64,000 bases of DNA from Nitrospira moscoviensis (GTDB lineage Bacteria; Nitrospirota; Nitrospiria; Nitrospirales; Nitrospiraceae): positions 2,334,001-2,398,000 of the forward strand of contig NZ_CP011801.1 of NCBI RefSeq assembly GCF_001273775.1, read 5' to 3'. Made by a program: the position numbers and the translations under genes. Under the pieces are notes generated by a model that did no database searches, was not told the DNA's origin, and worked only from the letters and a program-made list of their open reading frames with translations. Each line of letters starts with the position of its first letter. The stretch's first letter is position 1. Positions 9,128-18,558 of this stretch are shown here, piece after piece.

Positions 9128-10222
9128 ATGAACATCGCGCAAGTCGCTCCATTGTGGGAAAGCGTGCCGCCGAAGCTGTACGGAGGAACGGAACGCATCG
9201 TGTCCTATGTCACGGAGGAACTGGTCCGCATGGGCCACGACGTGACGCTTTTTGCGAGCGGCGATTCGCACACGGAGGCTCGGCTGGAAGCGGTCTGTCC
9301 GCAGGCCCTGCGCCTCAACACGGGCATCTTCAACCGGGATGCGCCGCTCATCATGTTGCAGGAACGCGCGCTGGGCGCCGGGACGGATTTCGACATCATT
9401 CATTCTCATCTGGATTTTCTCGGATTCCCCCTCGGGCGGAGAAATCCGACGCCCGTCGTCACGACATTGCACGGGCGGCTCGATCTGCCGGAGCTGGCAT
9501 CCGTCTTCGAGGAATATGACGAGATGCCGTTGGTGTCCATCTCCGACGCCCAGCGCCGGCCGATTCCCTGGGCGAACTGGCAGGCTACGGTGCACCATGG
9601 ATTGCCCCGCGATCTGTACGGTTTTCATCCGCGCTCCGACGGCTATCTCGCGTTCCTGGGCCGCATCGCGACCGAGAAGCGGCCGGACCATGCCGTCGAG
9701 ATCGCGAAGCGCACCGGCTTCCCGCTGCGCATCGCGGCAAAAGTCGATCCGGCGGATCAACAGTACTACCGCTCCACGATCGAACCGCTCCTCGACCATC
9801 CGCTGATCGAATTCATCGGTGAAATTTCGGACGCCGAAAAAGACGACTTCATCGGCCACGCCGCCGCCTTGGTGTGCCCCTACGACTGGCCCGAACCGTT
9901 CGGGCTGGTGCTGATCGAGGCCTTGGCCTGCGGCACGCCGGTGATCGCCTACCGGCGGGGGTCCATCCCGGAAATCATCGAGCACGGCGTCACGGGGTTC
10001 GTCTGTGAGTCGCTGTCCGAGATGGCGGACGCCGTCCAGCGGATTCCGACCATCGACCGACGCAGGTGCCGCGCCGCGTTCGATGCGCGCTTTACCGCGG
10101 ACCGGATGGCGCGCGATTACGTCGCCTTGTACGAACGCATCATCGAGGAGCGGACGGTCCGCATCAGGCCCCGGCCTCGCGCCGACCGATCCCGGCTGTC
10201 CCATCGTCCCGCCTTCGGGTGA
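9128..10222 (+). CDS. Family 4 glycosyltransferase (GT-B fold)
   Basis: 364 residues with the GT4 N-terminus MNIAQVAPLWESVPPKLYGG, where glycine-rich GGTER follows. The C-terminal donor-sugar domain has PEPFGLVLIEALACGTPVIA, including the conserved E-x7-E region. An AAAGGA-type ribosome binding site precedes the start. It should transfer a sugar from an activated donor to a glycan or lipid acceptor in the cytoplasm; the acceptor cannot be read from sequence. Its stop lies 37 bp before the next gene, suggesting an operon with the MFS transporter. Confidence 0.92.
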   Translation: MNIAQVAPLWESVPPKLYGGTERIVSYVTEELVRMGHDVTLFASGDSHTEARLEAVCPQALRLNTGIFNRDAPLIMLQERALGAGTDFDIIHSHLDFLGFPLGRRNPTPVVTTLHGRLDLPELASVFEEYDEMPLVSISDAQRRPIPWANWQATVHHGLPRDLYGFHPRSDGYLAFLGRIATEKRPDHAVEIAKRTGFPLRIAAKVDPADQQYYRSTIEPLLDHPLIEFIGEISDAEKDDFIGHAAALVCPYDWPEPFGLVLIEALACGTPVIAYRRGSIPEIIEHGVTGFVCESLSEMADAVQRIPTIDRRRCRAAFDARFTADRMARDYVALYERIIEERTVRIRPRPRADRSRLSHRPAFG

Positions 10223-10259
10223 GGTGATAACCGTGCGCGACGCATCGGAGGGAGGCGCC

Positions 10260-11594
10260 ATGCTCATATCATCCGAAGACAAGACAATGGGGGCCCCGCA
10301 GGCGGCCAAGTCCCGCGGATGGGACTTGCTCACAACCAAGGATTTCGGCCTGCTGTTCGCCGGGCAAACCGTGTCCCAGATCGGCGACAGCTTGAATAAA
10401 GTCGCCCTGTTGTGGTTCGTGTACGAGTTGACCGGCTCGGCCATGAAGATGGCGATGGTGGGACTCCTCCAGACGCTCCCTCCCCTGTTGTTCGGCCCCC
10501 TCATCGGCGTCTATCTGGATCGGTTTCGAAAGAAACCGGTCATGATCGTCGTGGACCTCGTGCGCACCCTGGCGGTTCTGCTGATTCCTCTCCTCTATCT
10601 GTTCGACGCCTTGACGCTGGAACGCCTGTACGTCCTCGTGTTCATCACCGCCGTGGTGTCGACTATTTTCGGTCCAGCGCTTGCGTCTGCCGTGCCCTTG
10701 ATTGCGCCGAAGGACCGACTCATCGCGGCCAACGCCTTGATGCAATCGACCACGAACGTCGGCCTCCTCGTCGGCCCCGCGGCGAGCGGGATCGGCATTG
10801 CGCTGATCGGCGCTCAGAACGTGCTCTACGTCGATGCGGCCACCTTCCTCCTGTCCGCCCTCTGCCTGGTCCCCATTCGCATGCGCGAAACGCCCCCACC
10901 GGCGGGGGCCGGGTGGACCACGGGGATCGGGCGGGATCTGCTGGCCGGATTTCGCTTCGTGTTCGTCGAACACAAGACGGTGTTCCTGTTGATGGTCACC
11001 GCTACGCTCTACAGCCTGGGAATCAGCGCGTTCGTCTTTCTGCTGCCGGTGTTCGCCAAAGACGTCCTGGACGTCGGTCCGATCCAACTGGGCTGGTTGT
11101 GGTCGTCGCTTGGAATCGGCATGCTGATCGCCTCCCTTGGCCTGGCCACGATCAGGCAGGGCGACGTCTCCCAAAGGCTGCGCCTGATCTCAGCCGCCCT
11201 GGCCGTCGGCGGCCTCTGCGTCGGTGGATTGGGTTTTCTGCAGGCTCCGCTGGCGGCGGGCGCGATGATCGCGCTCATCGGCGGCAGCACGGCCCTGTTC
11301 ACCCCGCTGGTCTGGGCGATGCTTCAGGAATTGACGCCGGCCCATCTGCTCGGCCGGGTGTTCACCAGCTTCGCGACCGGCGGCATGGCCTCGTCCATGG
11401 CGGGCATGGCGGGGTTCGGATGGGCCGCCGACGCCATCGGTCCCGGCGCCAGTCTCGGAGGCATCAGCCTGATTCTCCTGCTGACCGCCGTCGCGGCAGG
11501 ACTGATGAGCCGAGCAAGGCCTCATCCGCCGGCTCCGGTACGCGCGGCCTCCCCGGCCTATTATTCCGCCGGACCGGCGATCGTTCATTCCTAG
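10260..11594 (+). CDS. MFS transporter, EntS-like (MFS_3 type)
   Basis: 444 residues. The chosen ATG has GGAGGGAGG just upstream; the frame stays open into the glycosyltransferase gene, but that part is shadow. The N-terminal half has the family pattern FGLLFAGQTVSQIGDSLNKVALLWFVYELTGS followed by DRFRKKPVMIVVDLVR; about 12 membrane segments can be drawn. It belongs to the proton-driven exporter branch related to enterobactin exporters, but the substrate is unknown. It is clearly paralogous to 12442-13743 (same order of segments and many shared residues). Confidence 0.9.
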   Translation: MLISSEDKTMGAPQAAKSRGWDLLTTKDFGLLFAGQTVSQIGDSLNKVALLWFVYELTGSAMKMAMVGLLQTLPPLLFGPLIGVYLDRFRKKPVMIVVDLVRTLAVLLIPLLYLFDALTLERLYVLVFITAVVSTIFGPALASAVPLIAPKDRLIAANALMQSTTNVGLLVGPAASGIGIALIGAQNVLYVDAATFLLSALCLVPIRMRETPPPAGAGWTTGIGRDLLAGFRFVFVEHKTVFLLMVTATLYSLGISAFVFLLPVFAKDVLDVGPIQLGWLWSSLGIGMLIASLGLATIRQGDVSQRLRLISAALAVGGLCVGGLGFLQAPLAAGAMIALIGGSTALFTPLVWAMLQELTPAHLLGRVFTSFATGGMASSMAGMAGFGWAADAIGPGASLGGISLILLLTAVAAGLMSRARPHPPAPVRAASPAYYSAGPAIVHS

Positions 11595-11638
11595 GAGAGC
11601 CGGCGTGGCCGGTCATCCGGGTATCCACACGAAGACGC

Positions 11639-12442
11639 ATGGAATCTCTCTCGGTCTCAAGAATCCGGCTCGTTCTGGCCCTGTCGCTTCTGTGGACCGG
11701 TTCCGTGGCGGCCGCCGCGGACTCCCAGGAGAAGGGACAGGCGTCGAGCCCTATGCCGAAGCTCTCCGCCGAACCGAAGCCTTCAGCTGAACCGAAGCTG
11801 TCCACGGAACCGAAGCCACCCGCTGAGCCAAAACCGTCCACCGAACTGAAGCCATCCATTGAGCTGAAGCCATCCACGGACGCGAAACCGTCCGCCGAGC
11901 CCAAGCCGTCCGGGGAACCGACGCCCAAGCCTCAGCCGGCGCCACAGCCCAAACCAGACCTCTCGCCGGAGAAAGAGGCCGCCAGGAAACCGATGGGTTC
12001 CCTGATCCTGACCGTCAAGCTCGCCTTACTCGCCGACCCCCGGCTCTTTCAGTACGACCTGGAGGTCGATGCGGATGAACAGACCGTCACGCTGGCGGGG
12101 CGCGTCGCGCATGAGGAGGACATTGGGGACGCCGCAGCGGTCGCACGCGCGGTTCCGGGGGTCCAGTCCGTCGTCACCAAGCTTCACATCGATAAGACGC
12201 TGGCGCAGGCGTTGTTGAAAAGGCAGGACGAACACATCACCGCCTTGATCAAAGAGCGGTTCGCCAGAAGCGCCACGCTGAAAGCGGCCAACTTCGACGT
12301 GAAGACGGAGGGCGGCATCGTCTGGCTCAGCGGCTCGGTACGGTTCCAGGTGTTCGCGCTCGAAGCGGCCGAAGCGGCGCGGCACGTGCCGGGCGTGCGC
12401 GCCGTCAAGACCGATCAGGTCCGGCTGGAGGGCGAGAGCTAA
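11639..12442 (+). CDS. Exported protein with a Pro/Lys repeat spacer and two BON domains
   Basis: 267 residues from ATG. A signal peptide (VLALSLLWTGSVAAAA) is followed by about ten six-residue repeats of the type AEPKPS (residues about 40-100), a likely wall-spanning spacer. Two BON domains follow: residues about 130-185 (VTLAGRVAHEEDIGDAAAVA) and about 195-265 (IVWLSGSVRFQVFALEAAEA). BON domains bind phospholipid or other envelope surfaces, as in OsmY. The gene sits between two paralogous MFS genes and its TAA overlaps the next ATG (TAATG). Confidence 0.88.
   Translation: MESLSVSRIRLVLALSLLWTGSVAAAADSQEKGQASSPMPKLSAEPKPSAEPKLSTEPKPPAEPKPSTELKPSIELKPSTDAKPSAEPKPSGEPTPKPQPAPQPKPDLSPEKEAARKPMGSLILTVKLALLADPRLFQYDLEVDADEQTVTLAGRVAHEEDIGDAAAVARAVPGVQSVVTKLHIDKTLAQALLKRQDEHITALIKERFARSATLKAANFDVKTEGGIVWLSGSVRFQVFALEAAEAARHVPGVRAVKTDQVRLEGES
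11752..11931 (+). repeat. In-frame 18-bp tandem repeat encoding AEPKPS-like units
   Basis: About ten degenerate 18-base units (GCC-GAA-CCG-AAG-CC-TC type) encode the Pro/Lys spacer of the BON protein. Changes in unit number would keep the frame, so the spacer length can vary between strains. Confidence 0.85.
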
Positions 12443-13743
12443 TGCACGGCCCGCCGGGCCGCCCGTCATGTTCTCCCGCCATCGCGGATGCCACGGAACG
12501 GTACACGGAGAGTCGCGGAGAGGCGGCACCCCGCCCGTTGCTGCTGACCCGTGATTTCGGGCTCGTCTGGTCCGGACAGCTCATCTCCCAGATTGGAGAC
12601 GGCATCTCGAAACTCGCTCTCCTCTGGTTCGTATACGCCATCACCGGCTCCCCGCTCAAAACCTCGGTGATCGGGCTCCTTCAGACCATTCCCCCGATCG
12701 TGCTGGGTCCCATCATCGGCGTCTACGTCGACCGGCTGCCGAAAAAGCTCCTGCTCGTCGTCAGCGACGTGCTGCGCGCCGTAACGATCGGCTTGATACC
12801 CTGCCTGATCCCCGTGGAATGGTTCACCGTGTCCGTGCTCTACGGCCTCGTCCTCCTGCATGCGGTCTCGACGGCCGTGTTCGGACCGGCGCTCACCGCC
12901 GCAGTCCCCGCCATCGTGCCGCCTCGTCACTTCACCGCCGCCAACGGACTGCTGCAGGCGACGACCAGTCTCGGGATCGTGTTCGGTCCCGCGCTGAGCG
13001 GGCTGGGAATCGCCGCCTACGGCTCGCAGGAAGTGTTGTGCCTCAACGCGGCCACCTATCTGGCGTCGGCCGCCTGCCTCATGCTCGCACGGTTCGCCGA
13101 CCCGGCCGCGGCCGGTGTCCGAGCGGCGGCGCGCTCGTCACTCTGGCGCGATCTGCTCGAGGGCCTGCGCCATGGGATCGCACGCCAACCCGTAATATTA
13201 CTGTTGACCGGCACGGCCGCGCTGTATACGGTCGGCACCAGCGCCCTTACGGCCTTGTTTCCGGTCTTCGCCAGGAAACTGCTGGACCTGGGGCCGGTGG
13301 AGATCGGGTACTTATGGTCGGCGATGGGCATCGGCTTGCTGCTGACCTCCATCGGGCTCCAATGGGTTACGGATTGGCCTCTCCACGAGCGGGCGCGCCT
13401 GGTCGTGAGTACCAGCTTGTTGAGCAGCGCGGCCGCCGTCGGATTGATCTGGACGTCCGATCCCTACATCGCCGGCGTGCTGATGGCGCTGATCGGCGCG
13501 GGCATGGGCGCGTTCACTCCGATCGCCTGGGGCATTCTTCAGGAGTCGGTGCCGCGCCGCATGATCGGCCGCGCGCTGGGATTGTACGGCACGGCGGCCA
13601 TGACGGCGGCCATCATCAGCATCAGCCTGTTCGGCTGGATCACCGAGCGATTCGGTCCGCAAACCGCCTTGCTCGGCGTCGGGCTGGCGCTCGGCCTCAC
13701 CGGACTGCTGGCCGGTAGAATGAAACGGACGGCCGCCGGCTAA
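12442..13743 (+). CDS. MFS transporter, second EntS-like paralogue
   Basis: 433 residues. The ATG overlaps the preceding stop. Sequence FGLVWSGQLISQIGDGISKL and DRLPKKLLLVVSDVLRA match the first MFS protein at 10260-11594 position by position, so the pair arose by duplication with the BON gene between. About 12 membrane segments. The first 30 residues are hydrophilic and may be a late addition; an in-frame start closer to the core is possible but no better ribosome binding site is seen. Substrate unknown. Confidence 0.9.
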   Translation: MHGPPGRPSCSPAIADATERYTESRGEAAPRPLLLTRDFGLVWSGQLISQIGDGISKLALLWFVYAITGSPLKTSVIGLLQTIPPIVLGPIIGVYVDRLPKKLLLVVSDVLRAVTIGLIPCLIPVEWFTVSVLYGLVLLHAVSTAVFGPALTAAVPAIVPPRHFTAANGLLQATTSLGIVFGPALSGLGIAAYGSQEVLCLNAATYLASAACLMLARFADPAAAGVRAAARSSLWRDLLEGLRHGIARQPVILLLTGTAALYTVGTSALTALFPVFARKLLDLGPVEIGYLWSAMGIGLLLTSIGLQWVTDWPLHERARLVVSTSLLSSAAAVGLIWTSDPYIAGVLMALIGAGMGAFTPIAWGILQESVPRRMIGRALGLYGTAAMTAAIISISLFGWITERFGPQTALLGVGLALGLTGLLAGRMKRTAAG

Positions 13744-13779
13744 GATACCCCGGCGTGCGTGCCCGCACGAGAGTCCGCG

Positions 13780-15948
13780 ATGGACGACGTCATCCGCTGG
13801 AACGATCAATATTATATTCTCGCGACCTCCACGATGGCCGACGACCGCGTGGAAGTGCTCAAGCAGGGAGAGACGTTCGGCGTCTTCGATCGGTACGGCG
13901 ACGTTCATCCGATCCTGCCCAGCCCGTTGGGGCTCTACCACGAGGGCACGCGGTTCCTCTCGCGGTTCGAGTTGCTCATCGGGAGCCAACGCCCTCTGCT
14001 GTTGAGCGCGACGGTGAAGGAGGACAATACGCTCCTCACGGTCGATCTCACCAACCCCGACATGCTGTCGGACGGTCACGTGGCGGTGCCCCGCGACGTG
14101 CTGCACCTGTGCCGCACGCGGTTCCTCTGGAGAGGCGCCTGCTTCGAGCGCATCCGGGTCTACAACTACGGCCACGACAACATTCCGTTGAATCTGTCCT
14201 TGGCCGTGGGGGCGGACTACGCGGATCTGTTCGAAGCCAGAGGCCACGAACGGGCCCGCCGCGGCTCCCGTCTGGCGACGATCCCGTGCGAGGATGGACT
14301 GATCCTGGGCTACGAAGGACTCGATCGGGCTACGCGCCGCACGCATGTGCGCTGCCGTCCGGCTCCATCCGGCGTCGGCACGGATTGCCTCCGGCTTGAA
14401 ACCGTGATGCGGCCCCACACCGACATCACGTGGGACGTGACCGTCGCCTGCGAGATCGATCGGCCCGCCCCGCATGTCTTCATCGCCTATGACCGGGCGC
14501 ACGCCGAATCCCAGGAGACGCTGGAGGCCGGCAAGGCCGGCGACTGCCACGTGTACACTTCGAACGAACAGTTCAACCACTGGCTGAACCGCTCGGCCGC
14601 CGATCTGCACATGATGATTTCGGAGACGCCGCAGGGGCCCTATCCCTACGCCGGCGTGCCCTGGTTCAGCGCGCCGTTCGGCCGGGACGGCATTATCACC
14701 GCCCTCGAGCTCCTCTGGGTGAATCCCGCGGTCGCGCGCGGCGTGTTGGCGTTTTTGGCCGCCACGCAAGCCACGGAGACGGTGCCCCATCAGGATGCCC
14801 AGCCCGGCAAAATCCTTCATGAGATGCGCCGCGGAGAAATGGCCGCGCTGGGAGAGATCCCGTTCGGCCGTTACTACGGCACCGTGGATGCGACCCCGCT
14901 GTTCGTCATGCTGGCGGGCGCCTATTACAAGCGGAGCGGGGATCGTGCGTTCATCGAAGCCCTCTGGCCCAACATCGAACGGGCCTTGCGTTGGATCGAC
15001 CGCTTCGGCGATCCGGCCGGCACCGGCTTTGTCACATACGCCCGCCAGTCCAAGAACGGGCTCGTGCACCAGGGATGGAAGGATTCGCACGATGCGATCT
15101 TCCACGCCGACGGCAGCGCCGCGCCCGGACCGATCGCCTTATGCGAAGTCCAAGCGTACGTGTATCAGGCCAAACAGACGGCGGGCGACTTGGCCGAGCT
15201 TCTAGGACATGTCGCCCGGGCGCAGGAACTCCGCCGGGAGGCTGATGCCCTCCGCGAACGGTTCGAGCGGGCGTTCTGGTGCGAAGACCTCGGCACCTAT
15301 GCGCTGGCGCTGGACGGCGCCGGCCGCTCCTGCCGGGTCCGCGCGTCCAACGCCGGCCATTGCCTCTGGGCCGGCATTGCCGATCCCGAGCGCGCGGCGC
15401 GCACGGCGCGCCTGCTGTTGAGCCCCGCCTGCTTCAGCGGTTGGGGCGTGCGCACGATCGCGACCTCGGAAATCCGCTACAACCCCATGTCGTATCACAA
15501 CGGGTCGGTCTGGCCGCATGATAATGCCCTGATCGCGGCGGGCATGGCGCGGTACGGCCATCACGAGGGCGCGCTCCGGATCCTGGCCGGCCTCTTCGAC
15601 GCCAGTCTCTTCCTCGACCTCCATCGTCTGCCCGAATTATGGTGCGGCTTTCCCCGGCGCCCCGGCGAAAGTCCGACGCTCTATCCGACCGCCTGCGCGC
15701 CGCAGGCCTGGGCCGCCGGGGCCGGCTTCCTGCTGCTGCAATCCTGTCTCGGCCTGGAGATCGACGCGCCGCGCCGGCGCGTCGCATTCACCCGCCCCGT
15801 CCTGCCGCCCTTTCTCCGGCGGGTCGAGCTCCGCAATCTCGCGATCGGAGCCGCGCGCGTCGATGTGGCGCTGGATCGCCGGCCGGATCATGTTGAATTG
15901 AGCGTGAGCCGCGGCAGCGCCGGCGTGGAAATCGTCATGGTCGGCTAG
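13780..15948 (+). CDS. Amylo-alpha-1,6-glucosidase (GDE-type glycogen debranching enzyme)
   Basis: 722 residues from the ATG at 13780; an upstream GTG at 13759 would add 7 residues. The N-terminal domain (about 20-240) matches the beta-rich region that precedes archaeal/bacterial GDE proteins (GVFDRYGDVHPILPSPLGLY). The C-terminal (alpha/alpha)6 barrel has GVPWFSAPFGRDGIITALE, with catalytic-type acidic residues, and YNPMSYHNGSVWPHDNALIA. It should hydrolyse alpha-1,6 branches of glycogen-like glucans. A second, unrelated debranching enzyme (GlgX) is at 46083-48245. The gene directly follows the MFS gene and could be co-transcribed. Confidence 0.93.
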   Translation: MDDVIRWNDQYYILATSTMADDRVEVLKQGETFGVFDRYGDVHPILPSPLGLYHEGTRFLSRFELLIGSQRPLLLSATVKEDNTLLTVDLTNPDMLSDGHVAVPRDVLHLCRTRFLWRGACFERIRVYNYGHDNIPLNLSLAVGADYADLFEARGHERARRGSRLATIPCEDGLILGYEGLDRATRRTHVRCRPAPSGVGTDCLRLETVMRPHTDITWDVTVACEIDRPAPHVFIAYDRAHAESQETLEAGKAGDCHVYTSNEQFNHWLNRSAADLHMMISETPQGPYPYAGVPWFSAPFGRDGIITALELLWVNPAVARGVLAFLAATQATETVPHQDAQPGKILHEMRRGEMAALGEIPFGRYYGTVDATPLFVMLAGAYYKRSGDRAFIEALWPNIERALRWIDRFGDPAGTGFVTYARQSKNGLVHQGWKDSHDAIFHADGSAAPGPIALCEVQAYVYQAKQTAGDLAELLGHVARAQELRREADALRERFERAFWCEDLGTYALALDGAGRSCRVRASNAGHCLWAGIADPERAARTARLLLSPACFSGWGVRTIATSEIRYNPMSYHNGSVWPHDNALIAAGMARYGHHEGALRILAGLFDASLFLDLHRLPELWCGFPRRPGESPTLYPTACAPQAWAAGAGFLLLQSCLGLEIDAPRRRVAFTRPVLPPFLRRVELRNLAIGAARVDVALDRRPDHVELSVSRGSAGVEIVMVG

Positions 15949-16079
15949 CGGGCGTCGGGGATTGCGTCTTGTCCAAGAAAACGCGCACGTGGTAGATGGT
16001 ATACGAGACGGGCAGAACGGGAGCGACCGCGACGTGTCGACAGCATGTGGAGAAACCCCATCGACGTGAGGAGGACGAC

Positions 16080-17018
16080 ATGATGATCGGATTGACTGGA
16101 GCACGAGGCGCCGCAGCGGCTCTCGCGATCGGGACAGCAGCGGCCGGAGTCGCTCATGCCTATGAACCCGTCACCGTCACCGACGGCGGCACGATCGCCG
16201 GTCTCGTGCGCTTGGAGGGCTCCGTTCCCAAGCCCAAAGGCTACAATCTCACGACACTCCCGGATCAGGTCTATTGCGGCCGCATTTCCGACGGCCAAGG
16301 TTGGCGTCTGCTGCAGCCGTTCGACGTCGATGCCGACGGAGCGTTCCGCGGCGTGGTCGTGTACCTGGAATCGATCGAGAAAGGAAAGCCGTTCCCGGAA
16401 ACGCCGCCGCCGCGCATCGAAGCGAAAGACTGCCGGTTCCTGCCGTTCGTCAACCTCGTCCGCGATCACCACGATGTCGTCGTCGTCAACATGGATCCCG
16501 CCATGCACGACATCCAAGCCTACGAGACCTCGCACCTCGGCCCGCGGGTCCTGTTCAACGTGCCGCTGCCGATCAGCGCGAAGTATCCGCAGCAGGCCGG
16601 ATTGAGCGCGCATTTCCATAAGCACTATGAGGGCACGCCGATCACCCAGACGGTCCATATGACCAAGGGACGGCGTGTCTTCACGATGCAGTGCGGCTTT
16701 CATGCCTATATGGAAAGCTGGGCGCTCGTGCAGGAGCATCCCTACTATACGGTGACGAACGAGCACGGGCGATTCCAATTGACCGGCGTGCCGCCGGGGA
16801 CTTACCGTGTCAAGGTCTGGCATCCGTACGTCCATGACGACATCGGCGAATCCGTGACGATCGAACCGAACGCCGAAGCCGAGGTCTCCCTGGCGGTGCC
16901 GGCCCCGACCGGACGCCTGTACGCCAATCAAATGGTCGAGAACCCCTACAACCGCTACAAAATCACCGAAGACGACCAAAGCCAGATCGTGCCGACACTC
17001 GAGAAGCAACGGTATTGA
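16080..17018 (+). CDS. Secreted cupredoxin-like protein with carboxypeptidase-regulatory fold
   Basis: 312 residues from the ATG at 16080, with GAGGAGG eight bases upstream; a further upstream start lacks one. A signal peptide ends ...AGVAHA. The middle contains the type-1 copper pattern MQCGFHAYMESW (Cys-x2-His-x2-Met) with an earlier His in MHDIQAYETSH, followed by GRFQLTGVPPGTYRVKVWHP, typical of carboxypeptidase-regulatory-like domains. It may bind copper in the periplasm and take part in electron transfer or copper handling. Metal binding is inferred from the motif only. Confidence 0.82.
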   Translation: MMIGLTGARGAAAALAIGTAAAGVAHAYEPVTVTDGGTIAGLVRLEGSVPKPKGYNLTTLPDQVYCGRISDGQGWRLLQPFDVDADGAFRGVVVYLESIEKGKPFPETPPPRIEAKDCRFLPFVNLVRDHHDVVVVNMDPAMHDIQAYETSHLGPRVLFNVPLPISAKYPQQAGLSAHFHKHYEGTPITQTVHMTKGRRVFTMQCGFHAYMESWALVQEHPYYTVTNEHGRFQLTGVPPGTYRVKVWHPYVHDDIGESVTIEPNAEAEVSLAVPAPTGRLYANQMVENPYNRYKITEDDQSQIVPTLEKQRY

Positions 17019-17116
17019 GATCGCGCCGGCCCGATCGGGTGACAAGACGACCTGCGGCGCCGCCGCACCAGCGTTGTGCGCGCCGAACCGCCGGGCGGGG
17101 GAATTGATGTGCGCGC

Positions 17117-18379
17117 ATGCCTCTGATTGAAACTCTGACCATCCTCATCTGTCTCGCCGCCCTGTTCAGTTACGTCAACCATCGCTGGCTCCAGCTCCCG
17201 ATGACCATCGGGCTGATGGCGGTGGCGCTGGTCTTCTCGCTCATCCTGATCGGATTGGGAAAACTGGGCATGGGCGTCGAGGCGGAGGCGGCGCGGTTCA
17301 TCGGCGCCATCGATTTCAACGAGGCGTTGATGCACGGGATGTTGGGCTTCCTGCTGTTCGCGGGCGCCCTGCACGTCAAGCTCGACGAATTGCTCGACCT
17401 GAAATGGGTCATCGGCACATTGGCGGTGGTCGGGACCATCCTCTCCAGTCTGATCACCGGCCTCCTGGGCTATTGGCTGTTCGACCTGGTCGGCCTGCCC
17501 CTGCCCTTTCTCTATTGCCTGCTGTTCGGTGCGCTCATCGCGCCCACCGACCCCATCGCGGTCATGGGCGTGCTGCGCCAGGCGCGCCTGCCCAAAGCGC
17601 TGGAGCTCAAGATCGTCGGTGAATCACTGTTCAACGACGGCGTCGGCGTCGTCATTTTTCTGGTGGTGCTGAACCTGCTGCCGAAACCGGCGGTCCATCC
17701 GACCGACGTGGCGGCGCTGTTCCTCACCGAGGCGGTCGGCGGCGCGGCGCTCGGTCTGGCGCTGGGCTATCTCGCCTATCGCATGTTGAAGTCGGTCGAC
17801 AACTACCAGGTGGAGATTCTGATCACGTTGGCATTGGTCATGGGCAGCTTCCTGCTCGCCGATTGGCTCCATACCTCGGGACCCATCGCCGTCGTGGTCG
17901 CCGGGCTCCTGATCGGCAACCACGGGCGCCAGTGGGCGATGTCGGCTTCCACCCGGGAGCATCTGGACAACTTCTGGGAGTTGCTCGATGAGCTGCTCAA
18001 CGCCGTCCTGTTCGTCCTGATCGGGCTGGAAGTCCTGGTCTTGAGCTTTCAACGCCCCTACTTGCTGGCCGGCCTCGTCGCGATTCCGCTGGTTCTGTTC
18101 GCCCGCTGGATCAGCATCGTGGCGCAGGTCAAGGCCTTCAGCCTCGTGCGAGCATTCACCGATCGCACGATCACCATCTTGACCTGGGGCGGCCTCAGAG
18201 GAGGCATCTCGGTCGCGCTGGCGCTGTCGCTGCCGCCCGGCTCAAGCCGGGACGCCGTCGTCACGATCACGTACATCGTCGTGGTCTTTTCCATTCTCGG
18301 ACAAGGGCTCACACTGAGCCGTGTCCTGAATACGGAGGCCGCGTCACGGCCCGCCGGCGCCCCCGTCCCCGTGGAATGA
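17117..18379 (+). CDS. Na+/H+ antiporter, CPA1/NhaP family
   Basis: 420 residues with about 12 membrane segments. Family motifs are intact: GALIAPTDPIAVMGVLR (ion-binding Asp), VGESLFNDGVGVVIF (the ND pair) and TWGGLRGGISVALALSLPP. It should exchange cytoplasmic Na+ for external H+ in pH and salt homeostasis. It starts about 100 bp after the cupredoxin-like gene, on the same strand. The C-terminal cytoplasmic tail is short, so it lacks the regulatory TrkA-C part of some relatives. Confidence 0.95.
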   Translation: MPLIETLTILICLAALFSYVNHRWLQLPMTIGLMAVALVFSLILIGLGKLGMGVEAEAARFIGAIDFNEALMHGMLGFLLFAGALHVKLDELLDLKWVIGTLAVVGTILSSLITGLLGYWLFDLVGLPLPFLYCLLFGALIAPTDPIAVMGVLRQARLPKALELKIVGESLFNDGVGVVIFLVVLNLLPKPAVHPTDVAALFLTEAVGGAALGLALGYLAYRMLKSVDNYQVEILITLALVMGSFLLADWLHTSGPIAVVVAGLLIGNHGRQWAMSASTREHLDNFWELLDELLNAVLFVLIGLEVLVLSFQRPYLLAGLVAIPLVLFARWISIVAQVKAFSLVRAFTDRTITILTWGGLRGGISVALALSLPPGSSRDAVVTITYIVVVFSILGQGLTLSRVLNTEAASRPAGAPVPVE

Positions 18380-18558
18380 CGGCGGATCGGACTCCGTGCG
18401 CTTTCTATCCGACGACGGCCGTGATGACGACATTCGTTGCCTTCGGTCCGGCACACCGACGCGGAGCTGAGTGAAAGGAGGGACTTCTCGCCATGCTATC
18501 TTCGTTTGCCTCTGACACGCCGAGCGGCGACCGCTGGCATCCGATCGCGAGGTGTCCT

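Noticed and set aside
10412..11638. Upstream part of a very long open frame leading into the BON protein
   Set aside because: It runs in another frame across the MFS gene 10260-11594, is Arg/Pro-rich and lacks family motifs; only the part from 11639 is real.
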